Origin: DATAOG01 sp963753685 | Lineage (GTDB): Bacteria; Pseudomonadota; Alphaproteobacteria; Geminicoccales; Geminicoccaceae | Assembly: GCA_963753685.1 (NCBI GenBank) | Contig: CAVWDE010000027.1 | Location: forward strand, 1 to 64,000 | DNA length: 64,000 nt | Direction of reading: 5' to 3' | Shown here: in pieces, positions 48,014-56,085 of the stretch | Layout of the letters: the number at the start of each line of letters is the position of its first letter | Position numbering within the stretch: position 1 is the stretch's first letter | Notes under the pieces: model-generated | What the model was told of the DNA's origin: nothing | Databases searched by the model: none | The model's input: only the letters and a program-made list of their open reading frames with translations | Made by a program: the position numbers and the translations under genes

Positions 48014-49516
48014 ATGTCCGGCCCGAACCCCTGCCCGCCGCCCCTCGCCGCCTTCACCGCCGCCGGCATCACCGGCCTCGAGGCGTTCACCGACGCCGAT
48101 GCCGCGCTCGCGCGGATCGCCAAGATCTACGACAAGGGCGTCCTGATCCTGCGCGAGGCCTTCGCGCGCTTCACTGAGGGCGAGCTGCCGGTCGAGCCGG
48201 TCGACGCCTTCTATCCGTTCCTCGGCCTCGAACTCGGCCGCTTGCAGCTGAACCTCGACGCGCGCCTCGCCTTCGGGGCGCTGCACGAGCCCGGCGTCTA
48301 TGGCACCACGCTGACCCGGCCGGCGCTGTTCGGCGAGTACTACCGGCACCAGATCGAGCTCCTGCTGCAGCATCACGGCACAGCCGTGGTGGTCGGGATC
48401 AGCGACCGCCGCATGCCGCTGCCGTTCGTGATCGAGGAGAGCACCGCCGACATCCGCCACGACCGGGTGAACGCGCTGCAGAGCGCCTTCCCGCTGCCCG
48501 ACATGAGCCTGATCGACGACGCGATCGCCAACGGCACTTTCCGGCCGCCGCCGGGCACGCCCAAGCCGCTCGCCCTGTTCACCGCCGAGCGGGTCGACTA
48601 TTCGCTCGAGCGCCTGCATCACTACACCGCGACCGCGCCCGAGCACGTCCAGCGCTTCATCCTCTTGACCAACTACCAGCGCTACATCGAGCATTTCATC
48701 GACTACGCCGAGCGGGCGATCCGGGCGAGCGACGACTACACGGCCTTCGTCGAGCCCGGCAACGTGATCACCCCCAACCCGCGGCTCGACGACCAGCCGG
48801 TCGCCGGACGGCGCCCCCGCCATCTGCCGCAGATGCCGGCCTACCATCTGACCCGGCCCGGGCGGATGGGGGTCACCATGGTCAACATCGGCATCGGGCC
48901 CTCGAACGCGCGCACCATCACCGATCATCTGGCGGTGCTGCGCCCGCACTGCTGGCTGATGCTCGGCCACTGCGCCGGCCTGCGCCGCAGCCAGCGCCTG
49001 GGCGACTACGTGCTCGCCCACGCCTACGCCCGCGAGGACCACGTGCTCGACCACGACCTGCCGCTGACCGTCGCGGTGCCGCCGATCGCCGAGGTCCAGG
49101 TCGCGCTCCAGCAGGCGGTGCTCAACGTCACCGGCCTGACCGGCGCCGACGTCAAGACCCGGATGCGCACCGGCACGGTCGCGACCACCGACAACCGCAA
49201 TTGGGAATTGCGCTACGACGAGCTGTTCGAGCGCCTGAACCAGCAGCGCGCGATCGCGGTCGACATGGAGAGCGCCACGGTCGCGGCCAACGGCTTCCGC
49301 TTCCGCGTCCCCTACGGCACGCTCTTGTGCGTCTCCGACAAGCCCCTGCACGGCGAGCTGAAGCTGCGCGGCATGGCCAACCTCTTCTACCGCGAGCGGA
49401 TCAACCAGCACCTCGAGATCGGCCTCGAGGCGATCCGCATCCTGCGCGACGAGACCGGCCCCGACGCCCTCCACTCCCGCAAGCTCAGAAGCTTCGACGA
49501 ACCCGCGTTCCGGTGA
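48014..49516 (+). CDS. amn: AMP nucleosidase
   Basis: Splits AMP to adenine and ribose 5-phosphate, regulating adenylate pools. It is 500 residues: an N-terminal regulatory domain, then a nucleoside-phosphorylase-fold catalytic domain with NIGIGPSNARTITDHLAVLRP, LMLGHCAGLR, and AVDMESATVAANGFRFRVPYG near the C-terminus. The start ATG fits the family. The last 83 codons are repeated at 52246-52497 with only synonymous changes, so the 3' end of this gene has probably been duplicated or replaced by insertion. Confidence 0.95.
   Translation: MSGPNPCPPPLAAFTAAGITGLEAFTDADAALARIAKIYDKGVLILREAFARFTEGELPVEPVDAFYPFLGLELGRLQLNLDARLAFGALHEPGVYGTTLTRPALFGEYYRHQIELLLQHHGTAVVVGISDRRMPLPFVIEESTADIRHDRVNALQSAFPLPDMSLIDDAIANGTFRPPPGTPKPLALFTAERVDYSLERLHHYTATAPEHVQRFILLTNYQRYIEHFIDYAERAIRASDDYTAFVEPGNVITPNPRLDDQPVAGRRPRHLPQMPAYHLTRPGRMGVTMVNIGIGPSNARTITDHLAVLRPHCWLMLGHCAGLRRSQRLGDYVLAHAYAREDHVLDHDLPLTVAVPPIAEVQVALQQAVLNVTGLTGADVKTRMRTGTVATTDNRNWELRYDELFERLNQQRAIAVDMESATVAANGFRFRVPYGTLLCVSDKPLHGELKLRGMANLFYRERINQHLEIGLEAIRILRDETGPDALHSRKLRSFDEPAFR
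49254..49516 (+). repeat. Left copy of the duplicated amn 3' end
   Basis: About 263 bp that recur at 52235-52497, at a constant offset of 2,981 bp and about 94% identity over the 252 coding bases. Similarity ends at the stop codon on one side and around TCGCGGTC on the other. Confidence 0.93.
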
Positions 49517-49537
49517 CACCATGCGTCAGCCCATCTA

Positions 49538-50662
49538 GTGCAATGATGCAAACATAGGATTCATAAAAGCTGAATGATGTGCGATACTGGGCCCATGGCT
49601 CAGATCGTGTGTCCGTTGGTTTCGGGTGCGGATCGTGCTCATCTCGAGGCGATCGTGGCCGATCGCAATCGCGCCCAGAAGCATGTGGCGCGCGCTCGGA
49701 TCATCCTCGGCTCGGCCGATCGCCTGAACGTCGCCGAGGTCGCCCGGCGTGCCGGCATCGGCCGGCCGGCAGTCTGGCGCTGGCAACGGCGCTTTGCCGA
49801 AGCCGGGGTCGACGGATTGCTGCGCGATGCCACCCGCAAGCCCGGCAAGGCGCCCTTGGGCGAGGCGGTGGTCCGCCAGGTGGTGACCCTGACCTGCGCC
49901 GAGCCGCCCGGCGAGGCGACGCAGTGGACCGGCCGGGCGATGGCCCGACACACGGGCGTCTCCTTGCGGTCGGTGCAGCGGATCTGGGCGGCGCATGACC
50001 TCCAGCCGCACCGCATCCGCACCTTCAAGCGCTCCAACGACCCCCAATTCGCGGCCAAACTCGAGGACATCGTCGGCCTCTACGTCGACCCGCCCAAGCA
50101 TGCGGTCGTGCTCTCGGTCGACGAAAAGTCCCAGATTCAGGCCCTCGACCGCACCCAGCCCGGTCTGCCGCTCAAGCCGGGCAAGGCCGGGACCATGACC
50201 CACGACTATCTGCGCAACGGCGTCACCACGCTGTTCGCCGCCCTCGACGTGCTCGAAGGCACGGTGCTCGGCCGCTGCATGCAGCGCCACCGGCACCAGG
50301 AGTTCCTGCGCTTCCTCAACGCGATCGAGGCCGCGGTGTCGGCCGGCAAGGTGATCCACGTCATCCTCGACAACTACGGCAGCCACAAGCACCCTAAGGT
50401 GCTGCGCTGGCTCGCCCGCCACCCCCGCTTCGTCTTCCACTACACGCCGACCTCGGGTTCGTGGCTGAACGCGGTCGAGACCTTCTTCTCGGCGCTGACC
50501 CGGCGCCGGCTCAAGCGCGGCAGCTTCCATTCGATCGTCGACCTGCAGGCCGCGATCCACCGCTACATCGCCGAGCACAACGATGACCCCAAGCCTTTCA
50601 TCTGGACGAAAACCCCGGCCCAGATCCTCACCAAGCTGAATCCTCTGAATGCGCCCGTGCAC
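49538..50662 (+). mobile_element. IS630-family insertion sequence, apparently intact
   Basis: A 1,125-bp element between two TA dinucleotides (49536-49537 and 50663-50664), the IS630/Tc1 target duplication. Its terminal inverted repeats start GTGCAATGATGC on the left and, read inward on the complement, GTGCACGGGCGC on the right. Including the TA-flanking CTA, about 17 of 24 positions match. It sits 21 bp after the amn stop, inside the segment bounded by the amn-tail repeats. Confidence 0.88.
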
Positions 50663-50665
50663 TAG
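49574..50665 (+). CDS. IS630-family transposase
   Basis: A 363-residue DDE transposase. Two N-terminal helix-turn-helix regions (LNVAEVARRAGIGRPAVWRW) are followed by the catalytic Asp in SVDEKSQIQALDR, the second Asp in ILDNYGSHKH, and Glu in SGSWLNAVETFFSAL. It looks complete. Start codons are the adjacent ATGs at 49574/49577 or ATG 49595. The stop codon lies at the very end of the element and reads partly into the TA duplication. Confidence 0.95.
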   Translation: MMCDTGPMAQIVCPLVSGADRAHLEAIVADRNRAQKHVARARIILGSADRLNVAEVARRAGIGRPAVWRWQRRFAEAGVDGLLRDATRKPGKAPLGEAVVRQVVTLTCAEPPGEATQWTGRAMARHTGVSLRSVQRIWAAHDLQPHRIRTFKRSNDPQFAAKLEDIVGLYVDPPKHAVVLSVDEKSQIQALDRTQPGLPLKPGKAGTMTHDYLRNGVTTLFAALDVLEGTVLGRCMQRHRHQEFLRFLNAIEAAVSAGKVIHVILDNYGSHKHPKVLRWLARHPRFVFHYTPTSGSWLNAVETFFSALTRRRLKRGSFHSIVDLQAAIHRYIAEHNDDPKPFIWTKTPAQILTKLNPLNAPVH

Positions 50666-50778
50666 CCCCGCGTACACATATACGCTCCCCGCTTGCATCA
50701 CATCTGAAGGTTGTGGCATCAATTGCCGGCGCCCGTTCCAACCACCGCACATTACCTACGCCGATCGTGGAGGAGTGG

Positions 50779-51369
50779 ATGAACGCCTTTCTTCGTGACC
50801 CCTCAAGCCTAGTGACCGCCGCGGGAAAGGGTCCGCTGACCCTGGTTTCCCTCATAGTCGTCGTTCTCTCCTTTCTTGGCACGACATTTTTTGCTGACAA
50901 GAATGTGCTCGTTCAGATATTCGTGTTTCTTCTCTTTTTTTTCGGCTTCGGCGCAGCTGGAGCGGTTTTGATTGTTTCATTTCTGGCGCACGCGCGCTCC
51001 AGTCTCGACCTTTACCCAATAGCGCCAGTCGATGGCAAATCAACACACACTGATCAAAATGCATCGCCCTCTGTTTCAACTTCTTCAAGAAACCTCGCGC
51101 CATCGAGCGGCGATGATGTCGCGCCCGAAAAACAGCAAGTAACTGGCACGACGTTGTATTGTTCCTTCTGCGGAAAGTCGCAACACGAGGTAAAAAAATT
51201 GATTGCCGCAGATAGCGTTTTTATTTGTGATGAATGTACCGATTTGTGCTCAGATATTCTGAATATTGAACATCAAAAAGGTCGAACACCTTTAATTGTC
51301 AAACTATGTGAATTGACAATCCAAGCAGAAGATCCGCACCTAAACGCTTTACAGAGAATGGGTGTATGA
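50779..51369 (+). CDS. Membrane protein with stand-alone ClpX-type zinc finger
   Basis: 196 residues from the ATG at 50779 (GGAGG five bases upstream). Residues about 18-40 (LTLVSLIVVVLSFLGTTFF) and 45-68 (VLVQIFVFLLFFFGFGA) are two transmembrane helices. A polar linker of about 60 residues rich in Ser/Asp/Gln follows, then a ClpX C4 zinc-binding domain, TLYCSFCGKSQHEVKKLI with FICDECTDLCSDIL, nearly identical to the finger of the host ClpX at 2479-3741. No AAA+ domain is present. The gene is AT-rich and its stop overlaps the kinase start. Role unknown; binding ClpX or its adaptors is a possibility. Confidence 0.85.
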   Translation: MNAFLRDPSSLVTAAGKGPLTLVSLIVVVLSFLGTTFFADKNVLVQIFVFLLFFFGFGAAGAVLIVSFLAHARSSLDLYPIAPVDGKSTHTDQNASPSVSTSSRNLAPSSGDDVAPEKQQVTGTTLYCSFCGKSQHEVKKLIAADSVFICDECTDLCSDILNIEHQKGRTPLIVKLCELTIQAEDPHLNALQRMGV

Positions 51370-52224
51370 CAGGAAATCTAAGAACTCTGCAACAAGATTT
51401 GAAGTCGCCGTCGGGAGCATCCTGGCGACATAGTCGCTGGCGCTGTACTTGTAGGAGTCCTAGGCGCTGGGAATTTTGGCACGGTTTGGGAAGCTTCTAG
51501 AGATCACGGATCGAAGGTGGCTGTAAAAATCTTCGATCAGGATAAACTGGGTATTGGTCTTATGCTATGGCGCTTTCAAAGAGGCATCAGAGCGATGCGC
51601 CATTTGACTGAGTTAGGAAATGCAGCGCCATCGTCTATAGTACGTTTATTCGAAGTAGGCGATGATGCGATGTCATTTTCGATGCAATATTTGCCGGGAG
51701 GCGATCTCGAAAGGATAAAAGCACTAGGCTGGTCAGATACTAAGAAAATGGACGTCTTTACAAGAATTGCTGCGGCTGTGGGTTTTGCGCATGGACAAGG
51801 GATTGTTCATAGGGATGTAAAACCTGCGAATATTGTCTTGGATGAAAACGGCGAACCAGTTTTGACGGATTTTGATATAGCGGACTTGCAGTTCGCTGCT
51901 ACGCAATCGATGGCTGCAGCAGGCGTGGGCACCCCGCAGTTTGCCGCTCCTGAGCAGCTCGCAGAGCAAACGCTTATTGCTCGACCTACTGCTGACATTT
52001 ATAGCCTAGGTAAATTTCTCTATTTCTTGGTCCGCGAGGAGGGACCGCCGCTAGGCTCGACGGAAGAGAGCTTCATGCCGCCTTATCTGCTGAGCATTGA
52101 GGACGAAATGATCCGGAATGTAATCGCGAAATGTATCAGATACGATGCCGCTAAGCGCTTTCAGACCGTAGAAGAGATGTTGGAGCTCCTGGGAGGGGAG
52201 AGGAAGTCATCTCGCCGAGGGTGA
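51366..52224 (+). pseudogene. Serine/threonine protein kinase, one-base shift near the N-terminus
   Basis: Hanks-type kinase domain with little else, about 285 residues. It has the glycine-rich loop LGAGNFGTVW, the ATP lysine in VAVKIFD, the catalytic HRDVKPANIVL, a DFD in place of DFG (LTDFDIADLQ), and FAAPEQ. No transmembrane helix or sensor domain is seen. The only plausible ATG (51366) overlaps the upstream TGA. It enters the kinase frame only if one G of GGG near 51413 is removed, giving KSPSEHPGDIVAG. From ATG 51517 alone the glycine loop would be lost. AT-rich like its partner. Confidence 0.8.
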
Positions 52225-52234
52225 TGGCGGAGGG

Positions 52235-52497
52235 TCGCGGTCAGCATGGAGAGCGCCACGGTCGCGGCTAACGGCTTCCGTTTCCGCGTCCCCTACGGCA
52301 CCCTGCTGTGCGTCTCCGACAAGCCGCTGCACGGCGAGCTCAAACTGCGCGGCATGGCCAACCTCTTCTACCGCGAGCGGATCAACCAGCACCTCGAAAT
52401 CGGCCTCGAGGCGATCCGCATCCTGCGCGACGAAACCGGCCCCGACGCGCTGCACTCGCGCAAGCTCAGAAGCTTCGACGAGCCGGCGTTCCGGTGA
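52235..52497 (+). pseudogene. Duplicated 3' fragment of amn
   Basis: Codes for the last 83 residues of AMP nucleosidase (MESATVAANG to SFDEPAFR), residue-for-residue identical to the intact gene. It carries 15 nucleotide differences, all synonymous. It lacks the rest of the gene and cannot be functional alone. It probably marks the original gene end or an incoming one at the right boundary of the inserted segment. Confidence 0.93.
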
Positions 52498-52513
52498 ACC
52501 AGGTCCGCTACAG

Positions 52514-52700
52514 TCAGCTGCCTCGGACCCAAGGGGTGATGATCGGGACTCCGCACCCCGCGAACCCGATCTCGTCCCTGGTGACCACCGTAGCCCCGGC
52601 AGTCTTCGTGATGGCAGCGATCATGCCGTCTTCCCGCGCGACCGGCCGCCCCGCTCGCTCCCGCGCGATCCGGATGTCGGCGTAAGCGGAGGCTGCCGCC
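52514..52700 (-). pseudogene. C-terminal remnant of a FitB/VapC-type PIN toxin
   Basis: About 60 residues, YADIRIARERAGRPVARED ... MIAAITKTAGATVVTRDEIGFAGCGVPIITPW, which match the C-terminal part of PIN-domain toxins. The N-terminal 80 or so residues, including the first catalytic Asp, are absent. It follows the antitoxin gene directly, as in fitAB, so this is a deleted toxin. Confidence 0.7.
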
Positions 52701-52709
52701 TCACATACA

Positions 52710-52951
52710 TCAGTCGAAGCTCGCCGGCTCGCGACCGGGCCGGCGTTCCGGCAGCTCGAGATCAACCCCGCCGAGGCCGACGGAGGACGTCTGAGCGCCT
52801 CGAAGGCGTTTTGCGGCTCCCCTTCCGGTCCACAGGTCTCGCTCAGGATCTGCCGGGCTTCTTCTTCCATGGAGTGCCCATGCCGGGCGGCGCGCAGGCG
52901 CAAACGCTCCTTCACGGCAGGATCAAGCTTGCGAATGCTCAGGCTGGTCAT
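52710..52951 (-). pseudogene. FitA-like antitoxin, one-base shift near the 3' end
   Basis: MTSLSIRKLDPAVKERLRL followed by HGHSMEEEARQIL is the FitA/VapB ribbon-helix-helix domain. The frame slips at a G-run near 52777. In the other frame the expected acidic tail GVDLELPERRPGREPASFD and a stop codon appear. Adding one G gives an 80-residue antitoxin. With its toxin deleted, the module is probably inactive. Confidence 0.7.
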
Positions 52952-52972
52952 TCCTGATGTTCCCGTGAGCCT

Positions 52973-53173
52973 TTGCATGCAGCGCATAGACCACATTTGA
53001 TTTCATCGATCGCAAGCCGAACCACAAGCTCAGCAGATGATCTTTTGTGGCTGCCGCAGAGGGTGATGCGCGTGGCCAGGGAGACGGCCGAGCGTGGGGG
53101 CATCTCGCTCAACCAGTTCATCGCCGGTGCGGCCGCCGAGAAACTCGCTGCGCTGCGCAGCGAGACCTCATGA
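52973..53173 (+). CDS. Small ribbon-helix-helix-like protein (doubtful)
   Basis: The C-terminal part, LPQRVMRVARETAERGGISLNQFIAGAAAEKLAAL, looks like an RHH antitoxin. The N-terminus from the ATG at 52973 does not; a TTG at about 53043 would be the better start. It ends in ATGA overlapping a 41-codon frame (53170-53295) that resembles nothing. It may be a leftover of another toxin-antitoxin pair. Confidence 0.4.
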   Translation: MHAAHRPHLISSIASRTTSSADDLLWLPQRVMRVARETAERGGISLNQFIAGAAAEKLAALRSETS

Positions 53174-53237
53174 ACGAGCGAGCCCAGCGCGCCGACTGGC
53201 GGCGGGTGATCTTCGACGGGGCCGGAATCGAGCCGCG

Positions 53238-53441
53238 TCAGCTGGCCGGCAGCCTGAGCAGGATCTGCCCCATGAAGAACAGCGTCGCGACCTGAAAGGC
53301 CGGGGTGAAGCCGACCATCCACTTGAGCAAGCGCACGTCGGCTTTCAGATCCTCGACCTGCGCGCCTTCTTCCGCCGCCTGCCGCGCCAAGTCATCCGGC
53401 GTGCCAGCAGCCCTCAGCGCGTCGTAAAGCTTGCTCAGCAT
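53238..53441 (-). CDS. Small coiled-coil membrane protein (DUF1640-like)
   Basis: 67 residues: LYDALRAAGTPDDLARQAAEEG, a short coiled coil (VEDLKADVRLLKWMVG) and one C-terminal hydrophobic segment (FQVATLFFMGQILL). The layout is like DUF1640 proteins, small mitochondrial/bacterial membrane proteins of unknown role. No clear ribosome-binding site. Overlaps the spurious frame at 53170-53295 on the other strand. Confidence 0.5.
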   Translation of the reverse strand: MLSKLYDALRAAGTPDDLARQAAEEGAQVEDLKADVRLLKWMVGFTPAFQVATLFFMGQILLRLPAS

Positions 53442-53508
53442 GAGTGCCGTGGGGTGGCCTCGAGACCTCCTGCCTTGCTTGTCCTACCAGAGAATCGCGT
53501 GAGGCGCA

Positions 53509-54501
53509 TCACGCCGCGGCGCGCGGCGCGGCGGGGCGGATCTGAGCGAGGGCCTCGATCAGCACTTCGGGGCCGGCGCCCTCGCGATGGGCGGCTTCGG
53601 ACAGGTGGCGGCGCCAGGCGCGGGCGCCGGGCAGGCCGTTGAACAGGCCCAGGATGTGGCGGCTGATCGCGCGCAGCGGCGTGCCTGCGGCGAGCTCCTG
53701 CTCGACGTAGGGCAGCAGGTGTTCGATGATCTGGGCGCGCTCGGGCAGCGGATCGGCGGTGCCGTAGAGCGCCCGCTCCCACGCGGCGAGCGGGTAAGGA
53801 TTCTGATACGCCTCGCGGCCGAGCATCAGGCCATCGACGCGCGCGAGCTCCGCCCGCGCCTGCTCGAGCGTCCGGATGCCGCCGTTCAGGATCACCTCGA
53901 GCTCGGGGAAATCCAGCTTCAGCCGGTGCACCAGCCCGTAGCGGAGCGGCGGGATCTCCCGGTTCTCCTTGGGGCTGAGGCCGGACAGCCAGGCCTTGCG
54001 CGCATGCACGATCACCGTGCCGCAGCCCGCCTGCGCGACGGTCTCGACGAAGCGGCGGAGAAAATCGTAGGAATCCTGCGCGTCGATGCCGATCCGGGTC
54101 TTGACCGTGACCGGCACGCCGACCGCCTGGCGCATCGCCCGCACGCACTCCGCGACCAGCGCCGGCTCGGCCATCAGGCAGGCGCCGAAGCGGGCGCTCT
54201 GCACGCGGTCCGAGGGGCAGCCGACGTTGAGGTTGATCTCGTCATAGCCCCAGGTCGCGCCGAATTCGGCCGCGCGCGCGAGCTCATCGGGATCGGCGCC
54301 GCCCAGCTGCAGGGCGACCGGATGCTCGGCCGGATCGAAGCGCAGGACGCGTGTGCGCGGCCCATGCAGGATCGCGCCGGTCGGGATCATCTCGGTGTAG
54401 AGCAGCGCCCGCCTGGCGATCAGCCGCAGGAAATAGCGGCAGTGCCGGTCGGTGCAGTCCATCATCGGCGCGATCGAGAGACGGCGGTCGAGCACGGGCA
54501 T
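53509..54501 (-). CDS. dusA: tRNA-dihydrouridine(20/20a) synthase DusA
   Basis: FMN enzyme that reduces uridine 20/20a in the tRNA D-loop; 330 residues. It has the FMN-binding start LSIAPMMDCTDRHCRYF and NLNVGCPSDRVQSARFGACLM with the catalytic Cys. VTVKTRIGID and IVHARKAWLSGLSPKENR are DusA-type. The ATG at 54501 starts MPVLDRRLSIAPMM; further upstream open sequence is not conserved. Confidence 0.95.
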   Translation of the reverse strand: MPVLDRRLSIAPMMDCTDRHCRYFLRLIARRALLYTEMIPTGAILHGPRTRVLRFDPAEHPVALQLGGADPDELARAAEFGATWGYDEINLNVGCPSDRVQSARFGACLMAEPALVAECVRAMRQAVGVPVTVKTRIGIDAQDSYDFLRRFVETVAQAGCGTVIVHARKAWLSGLSPKENREIPPLRYGLVHRLKLDFPELEVILNGGIRTLEQARAELARVDGLMLGREAYQNPYPLAAWERALYGTADPLPERAQIIEHLLPYVEQELAAGTPLRAISRHILGLFNGLPGARAWRRHLSEAAHREGAGPEVLIEALAQIRPAAPRAAA

Positions 54502-54815
54502 CGGCGCGCTCAGCAGTGGTTTCGGGTCCAGGCTCGATCGCCAAGGTGGACCCGACCGGGCGACTTTCCAAGACCGCGCCCCGGCCATGCGCGGGGTGCG
54601 CCGCCGATGGGCCCCGCAGACAGAATGCGGCGCCCCCATCTCGACCCGAGACGGAAGCGCCGCCAAGTAGGGAGGAACGCCTCAGTCACGAAAACTTCGT
54701 GGCCGGCCTCGTCCTAGCGGTCGCTGGTAAAGACATGGTTAAGGCAGAGCGCTTGCGAGCGCCGGCCGTCGGCCACCGCCGGCAGCACAAGGGCGGCCGC
54801 GCGTCCCGATCGCCG
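54502..54815. other. Intergenic region between dusA and gst
   Basis: 314 bp. It contains only a small hairpin (CACGAA/TTCGTG around 54690) and presumably the dusA promoter. No gene seen. Confidence 0.55.
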
Positions 54816-55472
54816 TCATTCGACCTCGTCCTCCGCCAGGATCCAGGGCTCCTCCAGCGCGGCTGCCTGCCATTCGAGGAAGGCAGGCCACGCGAGCACC
54901 GCGTCCGCATAGGCTTGCGCCGGCGGCTCGAGGGCGACGCCATAGGTGCGAAAGCGGGTCGCGACCGGCGCGTACATGACATCCGCCGCACAAGGTTGCC
55001 CGAACAGGAACCGGCCGCCGGCCCCGAAGCGGCGCCGGCAGTCCTGCCAGATCTGGCCGATCCGGGCGATGTCGGCCACGACCCCCGGGCCCTGGTCTCG
55101 GCCCGGCAGGCGCTTCCTCAGATTCATCGGCATGTGCTGGCGGAGCGCTGCGAAGCCCGCGTGCATCTCGGCCGCGATCGAGCGCGCGAGCGCCCGGGCC
55201 TCGGGGTCGGCCGGCCAGAGCCCCGCCTGCGGCCGCTGCTCGGCCAGATATTCGATGATCGCGAGCGAATCCCAGACCACCTGCGGCCCATGCTTCAGAA
55301 TGGGGACCTTGGCCGCGGGCGAATGGCGCAGCAGCTCGGCGTGCGAGCCGGGCTCCGAGAGCCGCACGAAGTGCTCCTCGAAGTCGATCCCGGCCAGGCG
55401 CGCCGCGAGCCAGCCGCGCAAGGACCACGACGAGTAATTCTTGTTGCCGACCACCAGGGTGAACGCGGCCAT
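54816..55472 (-). CDS. Glutathione S-transferase family protein
   Basis: 218 residues. The thioredoxin-fold N-domain has VVGNKNYSSWSLRGWLAARLAG, with the likely catalytic Ser/Tyr, and AKVPILKHG (cis-Pro). DSLAIIEYLAE matches the glutathione-binding ESxAI motif in altered form. An all-helical C-domain follows. The gene begins 4 bp after msrB, suggesting a common oxidative-stress operon. Confidence 0.9.
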   Translation of the reverse strand: MAAFTLVVGNKNYSSWSLRGWLAARLAGIDFEEHFVRLSEPGSHAELLRHSPAAKVPILKHGPQVVWDSLAIIEYLAEQRPQAGLWPADPEARALARSIAAEMHAGFAALRQHMPMNLRKRLPGRDQGPGVVADIARIGQIWQDCRRRFGAGGRFLFGQPCAADVMYAPVATRFRTYGVALEPPAQAYADAVLAWPAFLEWQAAALEEPWILAEDEVE

Positions 55473-55476
55473 CGGC

Positions 55477-55887
55477 TCAGCCCCCCGCGTCCGGCTTGGG
55501 CACCAGCTTGAGCGCGGCGGAATTCATGCAATAGCGCTGCCCGGTCGGCTCGGGTCCGTCCGGGAAGACGTGGCCGAGATGGGCGTCGCAACGGCTGCAC
55601 AGGACCTCGGTCCGGACCATGAGGTGGCTGTAGTCGGTCTCCGTCGCCACCGCCGCCTCGTCGACCGGCGCATAGAAGCTCGGCCAGCCGGTGCGGGACT
55701 CGAACTTGGTGGCGGCATCGAACAACGGCTGACCGCAGCACACGCAATGGTAGACGCCCGGCGTCTTGGTCGCGTGGTAGGCGCCGGTGAACGGCCGCTC
55801 GGTGCCCTTCATCCGGGCGATCCGATACTGCTCCGGGGTCAGCTGCCGCCGCCATTCGGCGACCTCCTTGACGACTTTCTCGACCAC
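55477..55887 (-). CDS. msrB: Peptide-methionine (R)-S-oxide reductase MsrB
   Basis: Repairs oxidised methionine. It is 136 residues with the zinc CxxC pairs (YHCVCCGQPLF and CSRCDAHLGHVF), FESRTGWPSF, and the catalytic Cys in GQRYCMNSAALKL. The GTG at 55887 has GGGGAGGA upstream and fits the family start length; the much longer open frame upstream belongs to no gene. Followed by gst. Confidence 0.93.
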   Translation of the reverse strand: MVEKVVKEVAEWRRQLTPEQYRIARMKGTERPFTGAYHATKTPGVYHCVCCGQPLFDAATKFESRTGWPSFYAPVDEAAVATETDYSHLMVRTEVLCSRCDAHLGHVFPDGPEPTGQRYCMNSAALKLVPKPDAGG

Positions 55888-56085
55888 GACGCGTCCTCCC
55901 CTGGCTCGAACGGCGGCCTCGTCGTTGAGATAGATGGCACCCGGCCGGTCGTAAAGATCGCCGGGTCCTCGCCCCGCCTGGCCGCGTTCTATCCCGAACC
56001 CCATGATCAGGGGGTCGGCAGCGATCCCCGAACCGGAGTTACCCTCGACGATCTGCCTCCCTCTGATCCCCTCCCAGCGACTCCT

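Noticed and set aside
49254..52497. Calling the amn-flanked segment an integrative element with attachment sites
   Set aside because: No integrase or recombinase other than the IS630 transposase is present and the repeats are too long and divergent for ordinary att cores, so only an insertion of unknown mechanism is claimed.
53170..53295. 41-codon frame overlapping the RHH-like fragment by ATGA
   Set aside because: No similarity to a known toxin, and its 3' part overlaps the small membrane protein gene on the other strand.
54680..54700. Hairpin CACGAA/TTCGTG as a terminator
   Set aside because: Only six base pairs, no T-tract, and no gene ends there.
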